A stretch of DNA of 34,059 nucleotides, taken from assembly GCF_003970865.1 (NCBI RefSeq), contig NZ_RXLZ01000053.1:1-34059 (forward strand). The letters are read 5' to 3'. Below the pieces are notes generated by a model, which worked only from the letters and a program-made list of their open reading frames with translations, searched no databases and was not told the DNA's origin. Shown piece after piece: positions 7,562 through 15,540 of this stretch (positions are counted from its first letter, which is position 1; every line of letters begins with the position of its first letter). Origin of the DNA: Stenotrophomonas maltophilia (GTDB taxonomy: Bacteria > Pseudomonadota > Gammaproteobacteria > Xanthomonadales > Xanthomonadaceae). The position numbers and the translations under genes are program-made.

Positions 7562-8440
7562 CTACCCGCCCTGGTCGGGCAGGCACAGGCGGCGCTGGCT
7601 GCTGAACCGCCGTGGTTCCCCGCTCAATGGGTCATCGAAGGCCAGCCCCTGCGCCAGCAGCTGCAGGGGCGACTCGACCGTTTCATCCGGGCGCGGCCTC
7701 AGCTGCGGATACAGATCATCACCCTCGATGGGGGCGCCCAGCATCGCCATATGCACACGCAGCTGGTGCTTGCGGCCGGTTTCCGGCAGCAGCCGGTAGC
7801 GCCAGACCGGCCCTTCGGCCTCGATCAGCTCGATCCGGCTGCGGGCATTCGGCTCGCCGGGCACCTCGGCCATGCGGAAGAACGGTTCACCCGGCACCAG
7901 CCGGCTGTCCCGCTGCAACGGAAACGCCAGCCCGGGCAGCGCCGGTGCCAGCGCCTCATAGGTTTTCTCGATGCGCCGTTCGCGGAACAGCCGCTGATAG
8001 GCATCACGCGTGGCTGCCTGGGTCGAGAACAGCACCAGGCCGGCGGTCAGCCGGTCCAAGCGGTGCAACGGCGCCAGTTCGGTGTTGCCGGTGCGTGCGA
8101 CCAGGCGAGCCAGCAACGTCTCGCGCACATAGCCGCCAGCCGGCGTCACCGGCAGGAAGTGCGGCTTGTCGGCCACCAGCAGATGCGCGTCCAGATGGAT
8201 GATGGTCTCGGCGAAGGGAATCACCGGCTCGTCGGCCACCTCGCGGAAGTACTGGATTTCCAGCCCCGCCTGCCAGGGCATGTCCGGCGCCAGTGCCCTG
8301 CCCTGCGCATCCTGCACACGGCCCCGGGCGAAACGGTCCTGCCATTGCGCGCGGTCGATGCGCGGGAAACGCGCGCACAGGCCATCGAGCAGGCTGGGCC
8401 AGTGGCCGGACGGCAGCTGCAGGTGACTGGGCAGGATCAT
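7562..8440 (-). CDS. RluA-family RNA pseudouridine synthase
   Basis: Isomerises uridine to pseudouridine in rRNA or tRNA. HRLDRLTAGL at residues 126-135 holds the catalytic Asp129, LDAHLLVADKPHFLPVTPAG (83-102) is the conserved strand before it, and GRKHQLRVHMAMLGAPIEGD is the C-terminal RluA motif. The length from ATG 8440 is 292 aa. The frame continues to 8515, but the added residues have no family similarity. No N-terminal S4 domain is recognised. The target nucleotide cannot be assigned; this subgroup is usually annotated only as pseudouridine synthase. Confidence 0.92.
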   Translation of the reverse strand: MILPSHLQLPSGHWPSLLDGLCARFPRIDRAQWQDRFARGRVQDAQGRALAPDMPWQAGLEIQYFREVADEPVIPFAETIIHLDAHLLVADKPHFLPVTPAGGYVRETLLARLVARTGNTELAPLHRLDRLTAGLVLFSTQAATRDAYQRLFRERRIEKTYEALAPALPGLAFPLQRDSRLVPGEPFFRMAEVPGEPNARSRIELIEAEGPVWRYRLLPETGRKHQLRVHMAMLGAPIEGDDLYPQLRPRPDETVESPLQLLAQGLAFDDPLSGEPRRFSSQRRLCLPDQGG

Positions 8441-8563
8441 CGGTGGCACGCCTGCGGCAGGAAAGAGTGAAAGGGTGCCACGTTGACGCGCCACAGACAG
8501 CCCAGCCACGGACACCCCTGGAGCAAACCTCTATCATGGTCGTCTTTAGTCCACGGTACCCCC

Positions 8564-9112
8564 ATGGCTCTCACCGCCACCATCCGCAAGGCCGAACTGC
8601 AGATCAGCGACATGGATCGCGGCTATTACGCGACCCACAACCTGACCCTGGCCCAGCACCCGTCCGAGACCGACGATCGCCTGATGGTGCGCCTGCTCGC
8701 CTTCGCGCTGAACGCCGGCGACCGCCTGGAATTCGGCCGCGGCCTGAGCACCGATGACGAACCGGACCTGTGGGAACACGACTACACCGGTGACATCCTG
8801 CAGTGGATCGACCTGGGCCATCCGGACGAATCGCGCATCCGCAAGGCCAGCAACCGCAGCCGTCAGGTGCAGGTGGTGAACTATGGCGGCAACGCTTCGG
8901 ACATCTGGTGGAACAAGCAGAGCAAGGGCCTGGCGCGCTTCGACAACCTTTCGGTCGTCGACCTCGATGGGGCCTTCGTCGAACTGTGGGGCCAGCAGAT
9001 CCAGCGCGCCATGCGCTGGAGCGTGCTGATCCAGGACGGTGAAGTGCAGCTGCTCAACGAGCAGATCCAGCTCGACGTGATCCCGAACTGGCGCAAGCGC
9101 GCCAAGGCATGA
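8564..9112 (+). CDS. yaeQ: YaeQ family protein
   Basis: A conserved 182-aa proteobacterial protein with a PD-(D/E)XK-like fold according to family knowledge; its biochemical role is unsettled. It starts MALTATIRKAELQISDMDRGYY and contains LTLAQHPSETDDRLMVRLLAFAL, ALNAGDRLEFGRGLSTDDEPDLW and WIDLGHPDESRIRKAS, all typical of YaeQ. The frame extends to 8483, but ATG at 8564 agrees with the family start and length. Its stop overlaps the start of the next gene as ATGA, so the two are translationally coupled. Confidence 0.95.
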   Translation: MALTATIRKAELQISDMDRGYYATHNLTLAQHPSETDDRLMVRLLAFALNAGDRLEFGRGLSTDDEPDLWEHDYTGDILQWIDLGHPDESRIRKASNRSRQVQVVNYGGNASDIWWNKQSKGLARFDNLSVVDLDGAFVELWGQQIQRAMRWSVLIQDGEVQLLNEQIQLDVIPNWRKRAKA

Positions 9113-10293
9113 GCACCATCCGTTGCGATGTGGTGGTCATCGGTGCCGGCGCGGCCGGGCTGATGACCGCAATCACGGCTGGCCAGCGCGGCCGCCAGGT
9201 GCAGGTGATCGACCATGCCAACAAGGTCGGCAAGAAGATCCTGATGTCCGGCGGTGGCCGCTGCAACTTCACCAACACCGGCACTACCCCGGCCAACTTC
9301 CTGTCGGCCAACCCGCACTTCTGCAAGTCGGCGCTGGCGCGCTACACGCCCTGGCACTTCATTGAGCTGGTGCACAAGCACGGCATCGCGTATCACGAAA
9401 AAGAGCTGGGCCAGCTGTTCTGCGATGTCTCGTCCAAGCAGATCGTGAAGATGCTGATGGACGAGTGCCAAGCCGCAGGCGTGCAGATCCGCACCGACTG
9501 CAGCGTGCAGCGCATCGAGCACGGCAGCGATGGCTTCCGCGTGCACACCACCCAAGGCCTGTTCCATTGCGCCTCGCTGGTGGTTGCCACCGGCGGTCTG
9601 TCCATTCCCAGCATGGGCGCGAGCGGCTTCGGTTATGAAGTGGCCCGACAGTTCGGCCACCAGGTGCTGCCGACCCGCGCCGGCCTGGTGCCGCTGACCC
9701 TCAGCGGCAAGCACCAGGAACGGCTGGCCGATCTCAGCGGCGTCGCTCTCCCCATCGAGGCGCGCTGCAACGGAAAGAGCTTCCAGAACTTCATGCTGCT
9801 GACCCATCGCGGCGTGAGTGGCCCGGCGATCCTGCAGATCTCCTCGTTCTGGCAACCCGGCGATGCGCTGGAGCTGGACCTGCTGCCCGGCCAGGATGCT
9901 GGCGAGTGGCTGCGCCAGATGAAGCGCGACCGCCCCGCCGCCGAGCTGCGCACGGTGCTGGGCGAGGTACTGCCGAAGCGGCTGGCACAGCGGCTGTGCG
10001 AACACTGGTTGCCTGACCGCCCGGTGCGCCAGCTGGACGAGCCGGTGCTGCGCCAGGCCGCGCAGCTGCTGGGCGCGTTCCCGCTGGTGGCCAGTGGCAC
10101 CGAGGGCTACCGTACTGCCGAGGTAACCCTGGGCGGCGTGGACACCGCCGAGGTCTCGTCTTCGACGATGGAATCCAAGCGCGTACCCGGCCTGCATTTC
10201 GTTGGCGAGGTGCTGGATGTGACCGGCTGGCTGGGCGGCTACAACTTCCAGTGGGCCTGGGCCAGCGGCCACGCGGCCGGTGGCGTGGTGTGA
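9109..10293 (+). CDS. BaiN/HI0933-family NAD(P)/FAD-dependent oxidoreductase
   Basis: Flavoprotein of 394 aa in the BaiN/RdsA (HI0933-like, YhiN) family. The FAD-binding VVVIGAGAAGLMTAI is at residues 8-22, followed by the family hallmark ILMSGGGRCNFTNT (about 44-57), the VVATGGLSIPSMGASGFGYEVARQ region, and the C-terminal FVGEVLDVTGWLGGYNFQWA segment that closes the FAD site. The physiological substrate is unknown for most members. Translation overlaps yaeQ by four bases. There is no signal peptide, so it is cytosolic. Confidence 0.94.
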   Translation: MSTIRCDVVVIGAGAAGLMTAITAGQRGRQVQVIDHANKVGKKILMSGGGRCNFTNTGTTPANFLSANPHFCKSALARYTPWHFIELVHKHGIAYHEKELGQLFCDVSSKQIVKMLMDECQAAGVQIRTDCSVQRIEHGSDGFRVHTTQGLFHCASLVVATGGLSIPSMGASGFGYEVARQFGHQVLPTRAGLVPLTLSGKHQERLADLSGVALPIEARCNGKSFQNFMLLTHRGVSGPAILQISSFWQPGDALELDLLPGQDAGEWLRQMKRDRPAAELRTVLGEVLPKRLAQRLCEHWLPDRPVRQLDEPVLRQAAQLLGAFPLVASGTEGYRTAEVTLGGVDTAEVSSSTMESKRVPGLHFVGEVLDVTGWLGGYNFQWAWASGHAAGGVV

Positions 10294-10384
10294 ACCACAT
10301 CGCCGTTCGATGCGTGCAAGGGGTGCGCGCATGGACGGTTCGGCGCGCATCGTGTATCTAGATTTGCAGATTGGGGAGCAGTGC

Positions 10385-12454
10385 ATGCAGAACGCGAACG
10401 ACATCACCATCCGCCTGCTGATCGTCGATGACAGCGGCGAAAATGCCGAGGCCATCGTCAGCACCCTGCGCAACAGCGGCATCGCAGTACGCCCGTGGCG
10501 CCCGCAGGATGCGGCCGAGCTGGCCCAGGTGCTGGCCAGCCAGGCCATCGACCTGGTGCTGGCTTCGCCCTCGCAGGGCATCCCGCTGCCACTGGTGGCC
10601 CAGCATATTGCTGCCAGCGGCAAGGACATTCCGCTGGTGCTGCTGGCCGAGCGCATCGACGAAGACGAACTGGTGCAGGCCAGCAGCCATGGCATCCGTG
10701 CCCTCGCCCTGCGCCAGCGTTCCGAGCACCTGCTCGCCGTGGTCCGTGACCAGTGGGTGGATCTGCAGGCGCGTCGTGGCCTGCGCCGCATCGAGGCGCA
10801 GATGCGCGAGACCGAGCGCCGCTGCGATGCGCTGATCGCCTCCTCGCGCGACCCCATCGCCTACGTGCATGAAGGCATGCACATCCGCGCCAACGATGCC
10901 TATCTGGAGATGTTCGGCTACGAGCATTTCGATGACATCGAAGGCATCTCGCTGCTGGACATGGTCGCCGCCCAGCATGTGGAAGGCTTCAAGCAGCTGC
11001 TGAAGGGCCTCAGCCGTGGCGAGGCGCCGCCGCCGCAGTACCAGCTCGACGCGCGCCACGAGGATGGCAGCGCGTTCCCGGCGACGATGGAATTCACCGC
11101 CGCCACCTACGAAGGCGAATCCTGCCTGCAGGTGGTGCTTCGCCGCCGCATGGAATTCGACCCCGAGCTGGCACGCGAGGTCGAGGACCTGCGCCAGCGC
11201 GACCAAGTGACCGGCCTGCTCAATCGCCCGACCTTCATGCTGCAGCTGGAAAGCGCGGTGGCCCAGGCCGGGCGCAGCGAAGGCCAGTTCGGCCTGCTGC
11301 TGATCGAGCCGGACCACTACGCGCGCCTGCTGCCGGACATCGGCCTGGCCTCGGCCGACACGCTGATCGGCGCCCTGGCCGGCCTGCTGGCCGAGGTCGT
11401 TGGCGAGGACGCGCAGCTGGCCCGCTTCGGCGAACACAATTTCGCCGTGCTGCAGGCCGGGCCCTACGCGCAGACCGTGGCGCTGGCCGAGCGCATCCGC
11501 GAAGCCTACGCCGCACACGTCTTCAGCATCGGCGCGCGTTCGGCCACGGTAACGGTCAGCATCGGAGGCGTGCAGGTGGGCGAGAAGATCGCCAGCATCG
11601 GCCAGGTGCTGGCACGCGCCAGTGAATGCACGCAGGCTGCCGCCGAACTGGGCAACACCTGCCGCATCTTCGATCCCGCCGCGGCCGACCGCGTGGAGGA
11701 AGAACGCGTGCTGCGCTGGGTCGCCCGTATCCGCGAAGCGCTGGCTGGCGACGGCTTCCAGCTGCACTACCAGCCGGTGCTGAACCTGCAGGGCGAGTCG
11801 CTGGAGTTGTACGAGGCCTACCTGCGCCTGGAGCACAACGGCGAGCTGCTGAGCCCGACCGCGTTCCTGGGCATTGCCGAGGAACACGGCCTGCTGGCCG
11901 ACATCAACCGCTGGGTGGTCTCGCAGGCCATCGCGGTGCTCGGCCAACGTGCACGCGAAGGCCATGCCACGCAGATGCTGGTGAAGGTGACCCCGGAATC
12001 GTTCGACGACCCGCAGATGATCGCCACGCTGCGCCGCGAACTGCAGGCGCAGGGCGTGCCCGGTGAGCGACTGTGGCTGCACGCGCCGGAAGCGAAGGTA
12101 TTCACCCACCTGCGCAGTGCGCAGCAGTTCCTCGCCGAAGTGGCGCCCCTGGGCTGCCGCATCGGCCTGGAACAATTCGGTTCGGGACTGGATTCGTTCC
12201 AGCTGCTGGCCCACTTCCAGCCGCAGTTCCTCAAGCTGGACCGCGGTTTCACCAGCGATCTGGCGGCCACCCGCGAGAACATCGACCGCATCAGCCAGAT
12301 CACCGCGCGTGCGCAGGAAGCCGGCATCCGCACCATCGCCGAGTTCGTCAGCGACGCCAATTCGATGACCTTGCTGTTCAGTGCCGGCGTGGATTACGTG
12401 CAGGGCGACTTCGTCGGCCCGGCACTGCCGGAGATGGGGTTCGAGTTCGGGTGA
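10385..12454 (+). CDS. fimX: FimX-like c-di-GMP effector: degenerate REC-PAS-GGDEF-EAL
   Basis: Regulator of type IV pilus assembly. In Pseudomonas and Xanthomonas FimX binds c-di-GMP through an inactive EAL domain and signals through a PilZ protein to the PilB motor. This 689-aa protein has a REC-like domain at 9-130 with Asp15/Asp16 but Ala-Ser where the phosphoacceptor Asp should be (DLVLASPS, about 57-63). A PAS domain covers about 140-260. The GGDEF domain has the signature replaced by FGEHN near 348. The EAL motif is EAY near 476, and the catalytic DDFGTG is replaced by EQFGSG, so neither cyclase nor phosphodiesterase activity is expected. ATG 10385 has GGGGAG upstream. Confidence 0.93.
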   Translation: MQNANDITIRLLIVDDSGENAEAIVSTLRNSGIAVRPWRPQDAAELAQVLASQAIDLVLASPSQGIPLPLVAQHIAASGKDIPLVLLAERIDEDELVQASSHGIRALALRQRSEHLLAVVRDQWVDLQARRGLRRIEAQMRETERRCDALIASSRDPIAYVHEGMHIRANDAYLEMFGYEHFDDIEGISLLDMVAAQHVEGFKQLLKGLSRGEAPPPQYQLDARHEDGSAFPATMEFTAATYEGESCLQVVLRRRMEFDPELAREVEDLRQRDQVTGLLNRPTFMLQLESAVAQAGRSEGQFGLLLIEPDHYARLLPDIGLASADTLIGALAGLLAEVVGEDAQLARFGEHNFAVLQAGPYAQTVALAERIREAYAAHVFSIGARSATVTVSIGGVQVGEKIASIGQVLARASECTQAAAELGNTCRIFDPAAADRVEEERVLRWVARIREALAGDGFQLHYQPVLNLQGESLELYEAYLRLEHNGELLSPTAFLGIAEEHGLLADINRWVVSQAIAVLGQRAREGHATQMLVKVTPESFDDPQMIATLRRELQAQGVPGERLWLHAPEAKVFTHLRSAQQFLAEVAPLGCRIGLEQFGSGLDSFQLLAHFQPQFLKLDRGFTSDLAATRENIDRISQITARAQEAGIRTIAEFVSDANSMTLLFSAGVDYVQGDFVGPALPEMGFEFG

Positions 12455-12460
12455 CCGATG

Positions 12461-12524
12461 GTAGTGCCGGCCGCTGGCCGGCAGCCTCTGGTACACGGAG
12501 TTGCCGGCCAGCGGCCAGCACTAC
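12461..12524. repeat. SMAG dimer downstream of fimX
   Basis: GTAGTGCCGGCCGCTGGCC at 12461 and an inverted partner ending GCCAGCACTAC at 12524 enclose a 17-bp spacer. Each folds by itself and the two together can form a longer stem. They precede the shared terminator. Confidence 0.88.
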
Positions 12525-12526
12525 CA

Positions 12527-12560
12527 AACGAAAAGGCCGGCTTTCGCCGGCCTTTTCGTT
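12527..12560. terminator. Bidirectional terminator between fimX and fabV
   Basis: AACGAAAAGGCCGG (12527-12540) pairs perfectly with CCGGCCTTTTCGTT (12547-12560) around a CTTTCG loop. The T-rich 3' arm on either strand gives a terminator for both convergent genes. Confidence 0.9.
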
Positions 12561-12562
12561 GA

Positions 12563-13822
12563 TCAGGTCATGTCGACCAGATTTTCGATCTTCACGTCCG
12601 GATTGACGTCGGCTTCGTAGTCGACGCCCTCCACACCGAAACCGAACAGGCGCAGGAAGTCGGCCTTGTAGCCGGCCAGGTCGCTGATCTCGTACAGGTT
12701 CTCGTTGGTCACCTGCGGCCACAGCGCGACCACCTTGCCCTGCACGTCCGCAGCCATTTCCTTGTAGTCGGCACGCAGGCGGCCTTCGTCATCGACCAGC
12801 GCAACGGTGTGGCCATCGCCATCGACCAGATCGTGGCGCAGGCGATCGATCGCCACGCCCTCGGCCTTGCCGCCGTAGAGAATGTCGTACAGCACGTCGA
12901 GCTGCTCGATGCAGCCTTCGTGGGTGCCCTTTTCCTTCATTACCTTGAACAGCAGCGACAGGTACAGCGGCATGGTCGGAATCGCCGAGCTGGCCTGGGT
13001 GACCACGGCCTTCAGTACCGATACGCGTGCATCACCACCGATCTTGGCCAGCTTCTCGCGCAGGCCCAGCACCTTGGTGTCCAGGTCCTTCTTGGCCGCG
13101 CCGATCGAACCGTTCCAGTAGATCGCCTGGGTGATCTCTTCGCCCACATAGGTGAAGGCGGTGGTGGTGCAGCCGTTGGCCAGCACGCCGGCGTCGGCCA
13201 GCGCGTCGATCCACATCTGCCAGTCTTCACCGCCCATCACCGCGACGGTACCGGCGATCTCTTCCGGGGTAGCCGGCTGCAGATGGGTCTCGGTCAGCAC
13301 TTCCTTGTCGGTATCCAGGCCACGCAGCGTGATCGGCTCGCCGATCGGCTTCAGCGTGGAGCTGATGATCTCGCCGGTCTTCGGGTGCTTGCGGCGCGGC
13401 GCGGCCAGGCTGTAGACAACCTGGTCGACCTGGCCGAGATCGGCCTTGATCATTTCGATGGTCTTCGCCTTCACTTCATCGGAGAAGGCATCGCCGTTGA
13501 TGCTCTTGGCGTACAGCCCGGCTTCGTCGGCGTACCTGTGGAACGCGGCCGAGTTGTACCAGCCCGCGGTGCCCGGCTTGGTTTCGCTGCCCGGGCGTTC
13601 GAAGAAGATGCCCAGGGTGGCGGCGCCACTGCCGAAGGCAGCGGTGATGCGCGCAGCCAGGCCGTAGCCGGTGGAGGCGCCGATCACCAGCACACGCTTG
13701 GGGCCGTTCTGGATCGGCGGACGTGCGCGGATGTAGTCGATCTGCTGCTTGACCGCGGCTTCGCAGCCAGTCGGGTGGGTGGTGACGCAGATGAAGCCGC
13801 GGACGCGCGGTTTGATGACCAT
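12563..13822 (-). CDS. fabV: Enoyl-ACP/trans-2-enoyl-CoA reductase FabV
   Basis: NADH-dependent reductase for the last step of fatty-acid elongation. FabV is the triclosan-insensitive type found in Vibrio, Pseudomonas and Xanthomonas. The protein is 419 aa from ATG 13822, which has GAGGT upstream. It begins [21 protein letters not shown], has the NAD-binding [16 protein letters not shown] near residues 44-59 and the active-site Tyr-x8-Lys in [13 protein letters not shown]. The [24 protein letters not shown] and [15 protein letters not shown] segments are also typical. The frame runs to 14119 only by reading through the repeat. Whether another enoyl-ACP reductase exists is not visible in this window. 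Confidence 0.97.
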   Translation of the reverse strand: MVIKPRVRGFICVTTHPTGCEAAVKQQIDYIRARPPIQNGPKRVLVIGASTGYGLAARITAAFGSGAATLGIFFERPGSETKPGTAGWYNSAAFHRYADEAGLYAKSINGDAFSDEVKAKTIEMIKADLGQVDQVVYSLAAPRRKHPKTGEIISSTLKPIGEPITLRGLDTDKEVLTETHLQPATPEEIAGTVAVMGGEDWQMWIDALADAGVLANGCTTTAFTYVGEEITQAIYWNGSIGAAKKDLDTKVLGLREKLAKIGGDARVSVLKAVVTQASSAIPTMPLYLSLLFKVMKEKGTHEGCIEQLDVLYDILYGGKAEGVAIDRLRHDLVDGDGHTVALVDDEGRLRADYKEMAADVQGKVVALWPQVTNENLYEISDLAGYKADFLRLFGFGVEGVDYEADVNPDVKIENLVDMT

Positions 13823-14043
13823 GAATACCTCGGGTTGGCAGATGCGGCGCGCGGGGCGCTCAGCAGGAATACGGGTGCGCGCCTGCGCGCGCGAACCGCA
13901 GGATCGTAGTGCGCGGGGGAAGATTGCACAACCGACGCTGGCGTAGGGTGGGGTTTCTCTTTGCAGGGCTGCGCCCTGCACCCGCAGAGGCAGGAGCAAC
14001 GGCCACAGCCGGAGCAACGTCAAAAGCTGGATTCCTGTGAGAT

Positions 14044-14145
14044 GGCGGGGTGGGTCCGGTTGAGGGGGACGCTGCAAGTACGTCCATGTAAGCTCGGTCG
14101 CCGCATCCATGCGGCTCACGCCCCCTCAACCGGACCCACCCCGCC
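14044..14145. repeat. Long palindrome P1, copy B: 25-bp perfect arms
   Basis: The left arm 14044-14068 is perfectly complementary to the right arm 14121-14145. The inner hairpin is GCCGCA-TCCA-TGCGGC (14100-14115). Both stems differ from copy A by compensating base-pair changes, with the loop TCCA and the motif ACGTCCATGTAAGCTCG unchanged. Confidence 0.92.
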
Positions 14146-14310
14146 TTCGACAGATTTCCGCGATCTGTCAGGACGGCATTCTGCTCTGGTGGGTATCGAC
14201 CTTGGTCGACACAGTAGATCCACGCCATGCGTGGATGACTCATTCGATTTCTCACAGATGTGTCGACCAAGGTCGACACCTACCAACAGCCGCAGGAATC
14301 TGTCGGAGGT

Positions 14311-14408
14311 GGGGCCATGTGGGTTGGCAGGACCGTTGGCGCCATGGATGGCGCCATCGAGCCCCCAAGGATGGGTTTACGGCGTGTCCTGCCAACCCAC
14401 ATGGCCCC
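14311..14408. repeat. Long palindrome P2, copy B: 23-bp perfect arms
   Basis: The left arm 14311-14333 (GGGGCCATGTGGGTTGGCAG...) pairs perfectly with 14386-14408. The interior has GGCGCCA-TGGA-TGGCGCC as in copy A. Four stem pairs differ from copy A on both sides. Confidence 0.9.
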
Positions 14409-14494
14409 GCCCAACCAGCAGAAAGCCAGCTCCGGCTTTTGACGTTGCCGTTGCCGTTGCATTGAGCAGGTGCAGGGCTGCAAGCCCTGCCAAC

Positions 14495-14518
14495 AAAAAA
14501 CCCCGCTTGCGCGGGGTT
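14495..14518 (-). terminator. Intrinsic terminator of the sec operon
   Basis: On the minus strand AACCCCGC - GCAA - GCGGGGTT (14499-14518) is an 8-bp stem with a tetraloop followed by a T-run ending TTTTTTG. It lies 26 bp after the secF stop. Confidence 0.93.
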
Positions 14519-14544
14519 CTCTGTGTGCTGCGTGCAGCAGGTGC

Positions 14545-15525
14545 TTACGGTCGACGGGCCAGGGCCTCGACGTCCTTCGCCTTCGGCAGCAGGTCCTGCT
14601 TGCTGACACGCAGGAAGCCGATCGTCAGCATCGGCACCGCCACCAGGATCGAGGACAGCACCACGATCACCGCACCGATCATGTGCGTCTCGGCCAGGCC
14701 TTCCATCGAGCTGCCGCCGTACATGTACAGGGCCAGCGCCGACAGGAAGAACATCACCGCGGTGATCACCGTACGCGACAGCGTCTGGTTGATCGAACGG
14801 TTCAGCACTTCCATCGAGTCCACGCGCAGGCTGCGGAAGTTCTCGCGGACGCGGTCGAAGACCACGATCAGATCGTTGATCGCAAAACCCATCACCGACA
14901 GCAGGCCGGCCAGCACGGTCAGGTCGAACTCACGGCCCAGCAGGGACACGTAAGCGACCGTCACGATCAGGTCGAACATCGCCACGACGCTGGCGGTGAC
15001 CGCGAACTTCCATTCGAAGCGCACGGCGATGTAGATCAGGAAGCCGGCCAGCATGAAGATGGTGGCGTACAGGCCATTCATCGCCAGGTCCTTGCCGATC
15101 TGCGGGCCCACGAACTCGTTGCGGAGCACGGTAGCCTGGTTGTCGGCGGTGGACAGGGCCTTCACCACGGCGGCGGCGGTGGCCTTGTCTTCGTGCGCGG
15201 CGTCGCCGGTACCGGCAGCGTGCTCACCATGCGGGGCCAGGCGGATCAGCAGATCGGTGTTGCCACCGACGCTCTGCACCTGGGCACCGTCAAAGCCATT
15301 TTCCTCAAGCTTGGTACGGACCTGCTCGACGTCCACCGCCTTCTCGAAGCGGGCTTCGATCAGGGTGCCGCCGGTGAAGTCCAGGGCGTAGTTGAAGCCC
15401 TTGAAGCCGATGATGGCTACCGAGGCCAGGAACACGATGACCGTGACGACCATCGCGACATGGCGCCAGCGCATGAAGTCGATCTTGGTGTCGTTCGGGA
15501 GGATGTGCAGCGGAAACAGTTTCAT
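14545..15525 (-). CDS. secF: Protein translocase subunit SecF
   Basis: Inner-membrane partner of SecD in the SecDF proton-driven complex that pulls preproteins across the membrane after SecYEG. The protein is 326 aa. A first transmembrane segment lies near residues 22-42, followed by the conserved FKGFNYALDFTGGTLIEARF. The periplasmic P4 domain runs to about 135, then five more membrane segments. VMGFAINDLIVVFDRVREN is the SecF signature. An Ala/Gly/His-rich insert (GEHAAGTGDAAHEDKAT, about 100-116) lies in the periplasmic domain and may be lineage-specific. It starts 15 bp after secD and ends at a strong terminator, making it the last gene of the operon. Confidence 0.97.
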   Translation of the reverse strand: MKLFPLHILPNDTKIDFMRWRHVAMVVTVIVFLASVAIIGFKGFNYALDFTGGTLIEARFEKAVDVEQVRTKLEENGFDGAQVQSVGGNTDLLIRLAPHGEHAAGTGDAAHEDKATAAAVVKALSTADNQATVLRNEFVGPQIGKDLAMNGLYATIFMLAGFLIYIAVRFEWKFAVTASVVAMFDLIVTVAYVSLLGREFDLTVLAGLLSVMGFAINDLIVVFDRVRENFRSLRVDSMEVLNRSINQTLSRTVITAVMFFLSALALYMYGGSSMEGLAETHMIGAVIVVLSSILVAVPMLTIGFLRVSKQDLLPKAKDVEALARRP

Positions 15526-15540
15526 GTGCGTGTCGTCCCG

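Larger units (their letters stand above)
13963..14490. repeat. Composite palindromic repeat, copy B (about 528 bp)
   Basis: This occupies most of the 722-bp space between fabV and secF. It has the same order as copy A: outer hairpin 13963-13979; CAACGG-type microrepeats; P1 at 14044-14145; tail CTTCGACAGATTTCCGCG; SMAGs at 14189-14212, 14214-14238 and 14260-14283; inverted tail GGAATCTGTCGGAGG; P2 at 14311-14408; GTTGCC repeats; outer hairpin 14472-14490. The single-stranded parts are nearly identical to copy A, while stem bases differ in pairs. The remaining 13823-13962 holds only the GC-rich fabV leader, and no gene is supported. Confidence 0.85.

Noticed and set aside
8881..10857. A 658-codon minus-strand frame opposite yaeQ, the flavoprotein and fimX
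   Set aside because: It spans three real genes on the other strand and shows no recognisable motif.
10358..12496. A 712-codon minus-strand frame opposite fimX
   Set aside because: It mirrors fimX codon positions and gives a low-complexity translation; fimX has full domain support.
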